Positions 43,081-51,402 of a stretch of DNA of 64,000 nt are shown one piece after another; position 1 is the first letter of the stretch; every line of letters starts with the position of its first letter. Location of the stretch: the NCBI RefSeq assembly GCF_015101885.1, contig NZ_CP062941.1, positions 620,001-684,000 on the forward strand. The letters run 5' to 3'. The position numbers were made by a program, and so were the translations under genes. The notes under the pieces were generated by a model. That model searched no databases. It was given only the letters and a program-made list of their open reading frames with translations, and was not told the origin of the DNA. The DNA is from Massilia litorea. Lineage in GTDB: Bacteria; Pseudomonadota; Gammaproteobacteria; Burkholderiales; Burkholderiaceae_D.

Positions 43081-44229
43081 ATGAAAGCTGTCGTCTATCG
43101 AGGTCCCCAGCAGGTCGCAGTCGAAAACGTGCCGGATCCGAAAATCGAACGTCCCACGGACGCCATCGTCAAAATTACCAGTACCAACATCTGCGGCTCC
43201 GACCTCCACATGTACGAAGGCCGGACCGATTTCGAACAGGGCCGTGTCTTCGGCCACGAAAACCTCGGTGTGGTCCAGGAAGTGGGACCGGCGGTCGAGC
43301 GGCTCAAGCCCGGCGACTGGGTGTGCCTGCCCTTCAACATCAGTTGTGGCCACTGCAAGAACTGCGAGCGCGGCCTGACCGCCTACTGCCTGCGCGCGAA
43401 TGAACCGGGCATGGCCGGCGGCGCCTTCGGCTTTGCCGACATGGGGCCATGGCAGGGTGGCCAGGCCGAATACCTGCGGGTGCCCTGGGCCGACTTCATG
43501 GCCCTGAAGCTGCCGCCGGACGCTGCGGAGAGGCAAGTCGACTACGTGATGTGCGCCGACATCTTCCCGACCGGCTGGCACGCGACCGAACTGGCCGGCA
43601 TGAAGCCCGGCGATGCGGTGGTCATCTACGGTTCCGGGCCGGTGGGCCTGATGGCCGCGCACTCGGCGATGATCAAGGGAGCCTGCAGCGTGATGGTGGT
43701 CGACTGCCATCCCGACCGGCTCAAGCTGGCCAAGTCGATCGGCGCGATCCCGATCGATTATTCGAAGGAAGACCCGGTGCAGCGCGTCATGGACCTGACC
43801 CACGGAAAGGGTGCGGACGCCGGTTGCGAATGCGTCGGCTACCAGTGCCACGATCCCTCGCCGCACCGCCACGAGCGCCCCAACCTGACGATGAACAACC
43901 TGGTTGCGTCAGTCAAGTTCACGGGCGGGATCGGGGTGGTCGGCGTGTTCATTCCACAGGACCCGAATGCATCGGACGAACTCGAGAAAAAGGGACAGAT
44001 CGCGTTCGACTGGGGCATGTGCTGGTTCAAGGGACAGCGCATCGCCACCGGCCAGTGCAACGTCAAGGCCTACAACCGGCAGTTGCGCGACCTCATCCAC
44101 GCCGGCCGGGCCAAGCCGTCGTTCATCGTGTCCCACGAGCTGAAACTGGAGCAGGCGCCTGACGCCTACCAGCACTTCGACGTGCGCGACCACGGGTGGA
44201 CCAAGGTGGTCCTGCACCCCGGATCCTAG
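43081..44229 (+). CDS. Zinc-dependent alcohol/formaldehyde dehydrogenase
   Basis: A 382-residue medium-chain zinc dehydrogenase, closest in pattern to glutathione-independent formaldehyde dehydrogenase. Catalytic zinc ligands are in TNICGSDLHMYEG and GRVFGHENLG; the structural zinc Cys cluster is in SCGHCKNCERGLTAYC; NAD binding is at VIYGSGPVGLMAA; and CECVGYQCHDPSPHRHE is typical of the formaldehyde dehydrogenase insertion. AAAGGAG precedes ATG 43081. The TAG stop is immediately followed by a decayed tRNA-Phe 3' half and its terminator. Confidence 0.92.
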   Translation: MKAVVYRGPQQVAVENVPDPKIERPTDAIVKITSTNICGSDLHMYEGRTDFEQGRVFGHENLGVVQEVGPAVERLKPGDWVCLPFNISCGHCKNCERGLTAYCLRANEPGMAGGAFGFADMGPWQGGQAEYLRVPWADFMALKLPPDAAERQVDYVMCADIFPTGWHATELAGMKPGDAVVIYGSGPVGLMAAHSAMIKGACSVMVVDCHPDRLKLAKSIGAIPIDYSKEDPVQRVMDLTHGKGADAGCECVGYQCHDPSPHRHERPNLTMNNLVASVKFTGGIGVVGVFIPQDPNASDELEKKGQIAFDWGMCWFKGQRIATGQCNVKAYNRQLRDLIHAGRAKPSFIVSHELKLEQAPDAYQHFDVRDHGWTKVVLHPGS

Positions 44230-44278
44230 CAGAGCAGATGGAACATCCTGGTGCCGGCGAATCGATTCCCGGCGACCA
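44228..44278 (+). pseudogene. Decayed tRNA-Phe 3' half
   Basis: The sequence after the adh stop keeps the tRNA-Phe landmarks in order: AGCAGAG, an altered anticodon arm ending CATCCT, GGTGCCGGCG in place of GTGTCGGTGG, ATCGATTCC of the T-loop, and ACCA. Many positions differ and pairing is broken, so it is not functional. The terminator-like hairpin that follows differs from the one after tRNA-Phe copy 2 at only two positions, which supports common origin. Confidence 0.55.
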
Positions 44279-44292
44279 GGAACAGCGTCAGA

Positions 44293-44326
44293 CGAAACGC
44301 CGACCCATGCCGGTTGGCGTTTCGTT
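44293..44326 (+). terminator. Terminator-like hairpin after adh
   Basis: CGAAACGCCGACC (44293-44305) / GGTTGGCGTTTCG (44312-44324) with a CATGCC loop: 13 bp with one G-T pair. The T-run is short (TTTCGTTG). Nearly the same as the terminator of tRNA-Phe copy 2; it probably still ends adh transcription. Confidence 0.75.
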
Positions 44327-44355
44327 GCGGGACCGGCAGATCGGCATCCGACGCC

Positions 44356-45279
44356 CTATCCTTCATACACCAGGATCGCGGCGGCCAGGTCTTCGAGCGC
44401 TGTGCCGACCGACTTGAAGACGGTCCGCACGCCCCCATCCTCCCTGCCCGCCTGCCCGCGGCAAATCGATTCCAGTGTCCCCGCGACATCTTCCGCGGCA
44501 AATACGCCACGTGACATGGGCCCCAGCAAATCTCCCGATTTCTGCAAGGCCTCCACGGTGTCGACATACAGGCGGCTGCCCGTAAAGCAGGCGTCGTCCG
44601 CTTCGCGCATCGCCGGCGTGAAGCCGCCGATCAGGTCGAGATGGCTGCCGGGCGCGAGCCACTCGCCGCGGATGATGGGTTCCGTCGCCAGCGTCGCGCA
44701 GGACACGATGTCGGCCATGCGGACCGCCTGCGCAAGGTCGGTGCCGGCCCGCACGCTGCATCCTTCCAGACTCAGCTCACCGGCCAGGCGGCGTGCCGCT
44801 TCCGGGTTGCGGCTCCAGACCGTGACCTCCTCGATCGGCAGCACGGCCTGGTAGGCCTCTGGAAGCAGGCTGGCGACGCGGCCGGAACCGGCAACGACCA
44901 GGCGCCGTGCGTCGGGCCGCGCCAGGTGGCGCGCCGCCAGCGCGGAAGCGGCCGCGGTGCGGCGCGAGGTGATTTCATTGCCGTCCATTTGCGCCAGGGG
45001 CTCGCCGGTCGCGGCGCTGTACAGGATATAGGTGGAATACAGGCCCGGCCGGCCGCGCGCGGCATTGCCGGGGAAGATGTTGACGGTCTTGATGCCCATG
45101 TAATCGCCATGCCAGGCCGGCATGATGAGCACGGTCCCCTCCGCCCCCTTGCCGTCGCCGACCGCATGCACGTGCCGGGGCGGCACCTGGCATCCGCTCA
45201 CGAACATGCGTGCGATCGCGTCGATCAGGGCGTCAAACGGCAGTGCCTGCCGGGTGGCGGCACGATCGATCTTTTTCAT
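44356..45279 (-). CDS. Ornithine cyclodeaminase / mu-crystallin family protein
   Basis: A 307-residue NAD(P)-binding protein of the ornithine cyclodeaminase/mu-crystallin family, which includes alanine dehydrogenases, ketimine reductases and siderophore or sialic-acid synthases. Signature segments: VPPRHVHAVGDGKGAEG, GDYMGIKTVNIFPGN, MDGNEITSRRTAAASALAA, the Rossmann loop VAGSGRVASL, and HLDLIGGFTPAMREAD. ATG 45279 is used. It stands alone, convergent with the adh transcription unit. Substrate not predictable. Confidence 0.9.
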   Translation of the reverse strand: MKKIDRAATRQALPFDALIDAIARMFVSGCQVPPRHVHAVGDGKGAEGTVLIMPAWHGDYMGIKTVNIFPGNAARGRPGLYSTYILYSAATGEPLAQMDGNEITSRRTAAASALAARHLARPDARRLVVAGSGRVASLLPEAYQAVLPIEEVTVWSRNPEAARRLAGELSLEGCSVRAGTDLAQAVRMADIVSCATLATEPIIRGEWLAPGSHLDLIGGFTPAMREADDACFTGSRLYVDTVEALQKSGDLLGPMSRGVFAAEDVAGTLESICRGQAGREDGGVRTVFKSVGTALEDLAAAILVYEG

Positions 45280-45348
45280 TGGGCAGTCGCCTTGTGTGAG
45301 TTCGCCTGGCGGCGAGGGTAGCACGACCGCTGGTGAACAATACAGGGT

Positions 45349-48273
45349 TCAGGCCGACAAGCGTATCTCCAGCCGCTCGATCACCTGCTGCACATCCTGC
45401 GCGGGCACCGGCGGACTGAAGTAGTATCCCTGGCCGATGTGGCAGCCATGCGCCAGCAGCCAGTTCATCTGCTCGCGCGTCTCCACCCCTTCCGCCACGA
45501 TCGTCATCCTGAGCGCAATCCCCATCGCGACAATCGCCTGGGTCAGTTTTTCCGCGTTCGCGTCCTGCAACATGCTGCGGGTGAACGACTGGTCGATCTT
45601 GAGGCATTGCAGCGGCAATTGGCGCAGGTAACTGAGCGAGGAAAAACCGGTGCCGAAATCGTCCAGCGCGGTGGAAATGCCGGTCTCGTTCAGCGCGCGT
45701 AACACGCTCTGCGTCTCGTCGAGCTGGCGCATGAAGCAGGACTCGGTCACCTCGATTTCCAGGGCGCTCGCCGGCACCTTGTACTCGTCGAGCAGCTCGG
45801 TGAGGTAGGCCACCAGGTTCGGCGACAGGATATCGGCGATCGACAGGTTGATCGCGATCGGCAGGCGGGCCAGGCCCTGGCTGCGCAGACGGGCCAGTTC
45901 CGCGATCGCACTGCGCATGACCCAACGGTCGATGCGGATGATCTGGTCGCTGTGTTCGGCAATCGGAATGAAGGCGCTGGGGCTGTTCTGGCCCCGGGTT
46001 GGGTGGTTCCAGCGCACCAGTGCCTCGAGGCCGACCACTTTACGGCTGATGAGGTCGACCTTCGGCTGGAACACCAGGGATAGTTGATTGCGTTCGACCG
46101 CCTCGTCCAGGTCACGTTCGAGCAGGTAGTATTCGCGCTGGTCGGCCGCCATCGCCAGCTCGAACACGATGCTGCGACAGCGGCCCAGGGATTTGGCCTG
46201 GTACAGCGTCAGGTCGGCGTGGCGCAGCAATTCGCTGACTGTGCGGCCGTGGCCGGGCGGAATCGCGATACCCACCGAAATCCCGAGGCGAAATTGTTGT
46301 CCCTTGATGTCAAACGGGCCGGAAACGGCCCCGTGCAGGCGCTCGGCAAAGGTGAGCGCCGTGGCCGCGCTCGGGTGCGGGATCTGCAGTAGCAGCATGA
46401 ATTCATCGCCGCCCAGGCGTGCCAGCAAGTCATTTTCCCGCATCACCGCTTTCAGGCGCAGACTCAGTTGCTGCAGTACCAGATCGCCCGTTTCATGGCC
46501 GTAGGTGTCGTTGATCTTTTTAAAATGGTCGAGGTCGAGCAGCATCAGCGCGGTGTTGTATTGGCCGTCGTCCAGGCGCCGCGCTACCTCGTCCTCCATG
46601 GCGCGGCGGTTGTACAGCCCGGTCAGATGGTCATGGTGGGCGCGCCAGTGCAGGGTTTCCTGCATCTTGCGGTTCACCTGCAGTTTGTTGACCTCGCTGA
46701 GGATGCGCAGCAGGTTTTGCAGCGCCTCCCCATCCGCCTGCAGCCACGGATCGGAATGTCCCTTCACCGACTGCTGCCAGACGGCGAAGGAGCGGCGCGG
46801 CTCGAGGCGGATGCGGCCATTCGGAAGGGCCACGACGTCCTTGACCGGCTCGCCGCCCCAGCGCACCTGCTGCACCACTTCTTCGCGCGTCAGGAAGCAA
46901 AAGATGATGTCCTCGTCATGGCGTTGCGCCAGCAGCAGGCCGGCTGCGTCCGGCAAATACAGCAGCGAGCGTTTCCTGGAAGTCAGCAGGTCGTCCCAGA
47001 TGAAGACCTGGGGGCGCGGGTCTTGCAGATCGAGACGCGCGCCGACCTCGTCGAGGATCTGGTGCGTGGCGCCCTGGCGCCTGGCCGGTCCGCCGATAAA
47101 GGCAAGCGTACCGATCTGCACGCCCAGGCTGCTGGCATCAAATGCCGGCAACAGCTCGGGCAGCCAGAGTTCGAGCTCGTTGGTGATGTCGCCATCCTGG
47201 AGCAGGGCCTGATGGAACTGGTTCAGCAAGTGGTCCAGCGTCAGGCGGTGGCGCACCGTTTCCAGGTGGGACAAGGCCTCGATGCGCATGTTGGCGATTT
47301 CCGCCAGCAGTTCGGCGATCTGGCGCATGTTTTCGCGGATCTGGTACGGGGGCGTGCGCGGCTGGTGATGGTGGCAGGCGATCAGCCCCCACAGCTTGCC
47401 GTCGCAGACGATGGACAAGGTCATCGTGGCGCGCACGCCCATGTTGCGCAGATACACGAGGTGTACATCGGACAGGCCGCGCAGGATGCAGTGGCTCTGG
47501 TCGAGTAACTCGCCGGTCGGCAGGCGCGGCGGAACCAGCCCATCCATCGGCGCTTCGACATCGGCCAGCAGCCGCAATTTATTGGTGAGATACAGGGTGC
47601 GCGCCTGGCTGGGAATGTCGGAGGCGGGAAAGCGCAAGCCCAGGTATTTTTGCTGGTACTCCTTCGACGTGTGCTCGGCCACGACTTCACCGCAGCCATC
47701 GGGCATGAACCGGTAAATCATCACCCGGTCGAAGGCGCTGACTTCCTGGATCACTTTGACGCAGGCGCGAAAGAAGGCGTCGAGTCCCTCGGCGCGGCGC
47801 AGACGGGCGATCACTTCGCCAAAGCCGGCGAAGATCTGGTTTTGCCGGCGCTGCTCGTCGCCGTTACCGTTCGCCGGCAGCCATTCGAGCACCGCGAACT
47901 GCCCCCAGCGGTGACCGAGGCATTCCCAGTGCAGGGCCGCAGGCTGCTCCGGCAGATCTGCCTGTTCGAACCGGGGGCGCCAGGGCAAGGCGACGAGATG
48001 CGCGGCGGACAGGGCGTCGATGTCGAGCGCGTCGCTGCCGTCCACGGCCGCGACGCAATCGGACAGCGGCCGCGAGATCAGCGCAGCGGCATCCTGCAAG
48101 CCTGGCCAATGCTTCACGATCCCCGTGGAGACCTGGACAATGCAGCGACTCGCCAGGTCCACCACCATCACGAACCCGTAGGACTGGACAGTGCCCAGCA
48201 GATGGATCGCCTCCAGGGCACAGGTATTCTCCAGTTCCGCCGGAATGGTGTGGTCATGCGCACCCGGGCTCAT
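45349..48273 (-). CDS. Bacteriophytochrome with GGDEF-EAL output
   Basis: A 974-residue red/far-red photoreceptor. N-terminal PAS carries the biliverdin-attaching Cys (Cys18 in ENTCALEAIH); GAF (about 135-320) has DRVMIYRFMPDG, the PASDIP motif at about 212-217 and the chromophore His region CHHHQPR near 300; PHY (about 330-520) has the tongue residues RWGG and PRRSF near 491-495. Output is GGDEF (motif intact at 621-625) and EAL (Glu750 in LEALVRW, then DDFGTGFSS). ATG 48273 lies 9 bases after AGGAG; ATG 48279 and TTG 48282 are alternatives. No haem oxygenase gene is adjacent. Divergent from another GGDEF-EAL gene. Confidence 0.94.
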   Translation of the reverse strand: MSPGAHDHTIPAELENTCALEAIHLLGTVQSYGFVMVVDLASRCIVQVSTGIVKHWPGLQDAAALISRPLSDCVAAVDGSDALDIDALSAAHLVALPWRPRFEQADLPEQPAALHWECLGHRWGQFAVLEWLPANGNGDEQRRQNQIFAGFGEVIARLRRAEGLDAFFRACVKVIQEVSAFDRVMIYRFMPDGCGEVVAEHTSKEYQQKYLGLRFPASDIPSQARTLYLTNKLRLLADVEAPMDGLVPPRLPTGELLDQSHCILRGLSDVHLVYLRNMGVRATMTLSIVCDGKLWGLIACHHHQPRTPPYQIRENMRQIAELLAEIANMRIEALSHLETVRHRLTLDHLLNQFHQALLQDGDITNELELWLPELLPAFDASSLGVQIGTLAFIGGPARRQGATHQILDEVGARLDLQDPRPQVFIWDDLLTSRKRSLLYLPDAAGLLLAQRHDEDIIFCFLTREEVVQQVRWGGEPVKDVVALPNGRIRLEPRRSFAVWQQSVKGHSDPWLQADGEALQNLLRILSEVNKLQVNRKMQETLHWRAHHDHLTGLYNRRAMEDEVARRLDDGQYNTALMLLDLDHFKKINDTYGHETGDLVLQQLSLRLKAVMRENDLLARLGGDEFMLLLQIPHPSAATALTFAERLHGAVSGPFDIKGQQFRLGISVGIAIPPGHGRTVSELLRHADLTLYQAKSLGRCRSIVFELAMAADQREYYLLERDLDEAVERNQLSLVFQPKVDLISRKVVGLEALVRWNHPTRGQNSPSAFIPIAEHSDQIIRIDRWVMRSAIAELARLRSQGLARLPIAINLSIADILSPNLVAYLTELLDEYKVPASALEIEVTESCFMRQLDETQSVLRALNETGISTALDDFGTGFSSLSYLRQLPLQCLKIDQSFTRSMLQDANAEKLTQAIVAMGIALRMTIVAEGVETREQMNWLLAHGCHIGQGYYFSPPVPAQDVQQVIERLEIRLSA

Positions 48274-48556
48274 GCTCATCAACTCCTGTCATGGAATGTC
48301 GACCGCCCAAGACGACCATTCTCCCCCCTTTTTCCAAACACGCCAAGACCATCGTCCCTGCCGCAGCCGATTGAATTTCAGACCTGCGGCGGGCCGATTG
48401 GTTCCGGCAGCGGAGGCGCCAGGCTGGCGATGCCGATACGCAACAGGAGGACGGCGATACCACGACAAGCCGGATCCATTACGATATAGTAGTGCATTGC
48501 AGCAACAAGTTGTATTAATAGACAACATTTCGCTGCGGCGATTCAAAAGGCATTGC

Positions 48557-50848
48557 GTGGCGCCCCTTATCGATATTGCGCATTGGCGCACCCACATTTT
48601 TTCCCGCTTGCTGACGATCGTGCTGGTGCTCGGCATCGGCACGGCGATTCCCAGCATCGCGCTCGCCGCCGGACAGGGCCTGTGGTCGCTGGTGGCGGTC
48701 GACCTCGTCGCCATCGGCTGGCTGTTCGCGCTCTGGCGCCTGCACAGCTGGGCCTACCGGACGCGGGTATTCCACTTCATCGCGATCGTGTTCCTCGTTT
48801 CCGTGGGGATGATCGTCAACGTCGGCCAGGTGGCCCAGCCCTACCTGATCGCGCCGCCTGTGTTCGCCGCAGTCCTGCTCGGACGGCGTTCGGCGCTGGC
48901 GGCCCTCGGCGCCAGCACCCTGCTGGTCCTGGTGCTGAGCATCCGGGGCTATCTGCACGCCGGCGGCGCCACGCCGGATGCATCCGTCCTGCCCGCATGG
49001 ACGATTGCCCTCAATTTCCTGTTCGTCGGCGCGCTGATCACGGTGTCCTGCAGTACCCTGCTGCAAAAACTGGTGGCCTCGCTCGGTCACCTGCACGGGG
49101 TCGCGCGTTCGCTGGAGGAAGGTAAGGACACCCTGTCCAGCCTGAACGCCGAGTTGCGCCTGACGGCCGCCGCAGTCGCCCAGCTCAATGACATGGTGCT
49201 GATCGTGCGCACCAACGGCACGCCCGAGGTGCCCTGGCCCATCACGTTCGCCAACGATGCGTTCGTGCGCAGCACCGGTTATACGCGCGAGGCCGTGCTC
49301 GAGCGCAGCATGCTGATGCTCGGCGGCGCCGACACCGACCTGGCCGCCGTGGAGCGGCTGAGCGAGGCCATGCGCAGCGGCGCGCGGGCCCGTGCCGAGC
49401 TGACGACGTATACGAAGGCCGGCCTGCCTTTCTGGACCGAAATCGAAATCACCCCGTTCCTGGACGAAGCCGGCACGCATACGCACTGTGTCGTGGTCGG
49501 GCGCGACATCGGCGAGCGCAAGAAGGCGGCCACCGCGATCCACCGCCTCGCCTATTACGACGTGCTGACGGAACTGCCGAACCGGCGCTTCCTGCTCGAG
49601 CGCCTCGACGCCCTGCTGCTTGAAGCCCAGTCCGGCCAGGGCTGGGGCGCCGTCGTCTTCATCGACCTCGATCATTTTAAATACGTCAACGATGCGCGCG
49701 GACACGCGACCGGCGACGCGCTGCTGCGCAGTGTTGCGGCCCGCCTGACGGCACTGATGCGCGAGCACGACACGGTGGCCCGCATCGGCGGCGACGAATT
49801 CGTCGTCCTGCTGCCGCGCATCGGCCATGACCACGACAGCGCGCGCAGCGCCGCCCTCGCCCACGCCGAGCGGCTGCGCGATGCGCTATCCGATGCGGTC
49901 GAGGTCGGCGGCAACCGCTACAACGCCTCGGCCAGCCTGGGCGTGAGCCTGCTGCCGCATCCGGGCCAGCGCGCCGACGACCTGCTGCGCGAGGCCGACA
50001 CCGCCATGTACCACGCCAAGGCGCGCGGCCGCAACCGCGTGGCCCTGTTCGAAGCGGCCATGCGCGCCGAATCCGAACAGCGCCTGACGCTCGAGCGCGA
50101 CCTGGCCGGCGCCATCGAGCGCGGCGAACTCCTGATGCACCTGCAGCTGCAATGCGACGCGGACGGCAAGCCGGGCGGCGCGGAAATGCTGATGCGCTGG
50201 CAACGCGCCGACGGCCGCTTCGTGCCGCCGGACGTATTCATCCCGATCGCCGAAGCGAGCGGCCTGATCGTGCCGCTGGGGCATTGGGCCCTGCAGCAAG
50301 CCTGCCAGGCCTGGCTGCGCCTGAACGCCGCCGGCCACCCGCTGCCGCTGTCGGTGAATGTCAGTCCGATGCAGTTCGGCCAGGCCGACTTCGTGGCCCA
50401 GGTGCGCGCCGTGCTGGCCGAGACCGGGGTGCCGGCCGATCAACTCATTCTGGAACTGACCGAGGGCCTGCTGATCAAGGACCGCGACGCCACGATCGCC
50501 CGCATGCACGCGCTGGCCGCGATCGGCATCCGTTTTTCGATCGACGATTTCGGCACCGGTTATTCGAACCTGGGCTACCTGAAGCGCATGCCGCTGTATG
50601 AACTCAAAATCGACAAGAGTTTTGTGCGCGACACGCCGGATGGCGGCGATGGCGACGCCATCGTGCGCTCGATCCTGGCGATGGCCGGCCACCTGCGCCT
50701 GCGCGTGGTGGCCGAGGGCGTCGAGACGCGGGAACAGGCCGCTTTCCTGGCCGCCAACGGCTGCCCCGTCATGCAGGGTTATCTGTTCGCGCGGCCGCAG
50801 CCTCTGGCGCAGGTGCTCGCCAGCCTGGAAGCTGCGCTGGCGGCCTGA
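48557..50848 (+). CDS. Membrane PAS-GGDEF-EAL cyclic di-GMP protein
   Basis: A 763-residue protein. The first 175 residues are a membrane sensor of about five segments (FSRLLTIVLVLGIGTAI, LWSLVAVDLVAIGWLF, FHFIAIVFLVSVGMIV, and others), like an MHYT/MASE-type module. A PAS domain (about 205-325), GGDEF (GGDEF at 411-415) and EAL follow. The EAL motif reads EML (Glu543), keeping the metal-binding Glu and Leu, with DDFGTGYSN later, so phosphodiesterase activity is possible. The start is GTG 48557, preceded by AAAAGG; no ATG fits, and the open frame leftwards to 48191 overlaps the phytochrome gene. The 283 bp between them is the only shared control region. Confidence 0.88.
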   Translation: MAPLIDIAHWRTHIFSRLLTIVLVLGIGTAIPSIALAAGQGLWSLVAVDLVAIGWLFALWRLHSWAYRTRVFHFIAIVFLVSVGMIVNVGQVAQPYLIAPPVFAAVLLGRRSALAALGASTLLVLVLSIRGYLHAGGATPDASVLPAWTIALNFLFVGALITVSCSTLLQKLVASLGHLHGVARSLEEGKDTLSSLNAELRLTAAAVAQLNDMVLIVRTNGTPEVPWPITFANDAFVRSTGYTREAVLERSMLMLGGADTDLAAVERLSEAMRSGARARAELTTYTKAGLPFWTEIEITPFLDEAGTHTHCVVVGRDIGERKKAATAIHRLAYYDVLTELPNRRFLLERLDALLLEAQSGQGWGAVVFIDLDHFKYVNDARGHATGDALLRSVAARLTALMREHDTVARIGGDEFVVLLPRIGHDHDSARSAALAHAERLRDALSDAVEVGGNRYNASASLGVSLLPHPGQRADDLLREADTAMYHAKARGRNRVALFEAAMRAESEQRLTLERDLAGAIERGELLMHLQLQCDADGKPGGAEMLMRWQRADGRFVPPDVFIPIAEASGLIVPLGHWALQQACQAWLRLNAAGHPLPLSVNVSPMQFGQADFVAQVRAVLAETGVPADQLILELTEGLLIKDRDATIARMHALAAIGIRFSIDDFGTGYSNLGYLKRMPLYELKIDKSFVRDTPDGGDGDAIVRSILAMAGHLRLRVVAEGVETREQAAFLAANGCPVMQGYLFARPQPLAQVLASLEAALAA

Positions 50849-50911
50849 GTGTCCGCTCCAGGCGGATGCGATAATGCGGGACGACTTATGTCCACCACCG
50901 CGGAGACTCCC

Positions 50912-51283
50912 ATGCCCCATATCGCCGGACTCGACCACGTCCAGATCGCCATTCCTCCCGGCGCCGACGCCGCCGCCCGCGCCTTCTACGGCGGCGTACT
51001 CGGTCTTTCCGAAATACCGAAACCCGCGCCCCTGAACGCCTCCGGCGGCATGTGGTTCGTCACGGGCGCGACGCAACTGCACATCGGCAGCCAGGCCGAT
51101 TTCGTGCCCGCGAAAAAGGCGCATCCGGCCTTCATCGTCGAGGATTTCGAAGGCTATTGCGCGCTGCTGCGCAGGCAGGAGGTGGCCGTGCGCGAAGAAG
51201 CGCAGGTAGCGGGACGGCGCCGTGCCGGCATCGAGGATCCCTTCGGCAACCGGATCGAACTGATCGCGGCGGCGCAGGCTTGA
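50912..51283 (+). CDS. VOC/glyoxalase-family protein
   Basis: A 123-residue protein with the vicinal oxygen chelate fold: GLDHVQIAIPPGADAAARAFY with the metal-binding His, GGVLGLSEIP, GATQLHIGS, HPAFIVEDFE and GIEDPFGNRIELI with the final Glu. ATG 50912 follows GGAG; ATG 50888 is possible. Family members include dioxygenases, glyoxalases and antibiotic-binding proteins; the function is not decidable. Follows the GGDEF-EAL gene by about 60 bp. Confidence 0.9.
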   Translation: MPHIAGLDHVQIAIPPGADAAARAFYGGVLGLSEIPKPAPLNASGGMWFVTGATQLHIGSQADFVPAKKAHPAFIVEDFEGYCALLRRQEVAVREEAQVAGRRRAGIEDPFGNRIELIAAAQA

Positions 51284-51295
51284 GTTGAGGGCGGC

Positions 51296-51398
51296 TCATG
51301 CCGCCTCGACCGCCCGTGCCTCGCGCACCATCCGGCAGATGGTCAGGATATTCACCGCCGCGATCACCAGCTCGAGCGCCGTGCCGCCGATCGAATTG
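51296..51398 (-). pseudogene. C-terminal remnant of a YgjV-like inner membrane protein
   Basis: About 33 codons ending at 51296 read NSIGGTALELVIAAVNILTI, then CRMVREARAVEAA, which closely resembles the last transmembrane segment and tail of YgjV-family membrane proteins (SIGGTMIEGSFLLMNGLNI in E. coli, from memory). There is no upstream part: the frame abuts the end of the livK-like gene. It therefore looks like the leftover 3' end of a gene replaced by, or deleted with, the insertion of that gene. Confidence 0.55.
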
Positions 51399-51402
51399 CA
51401 GG

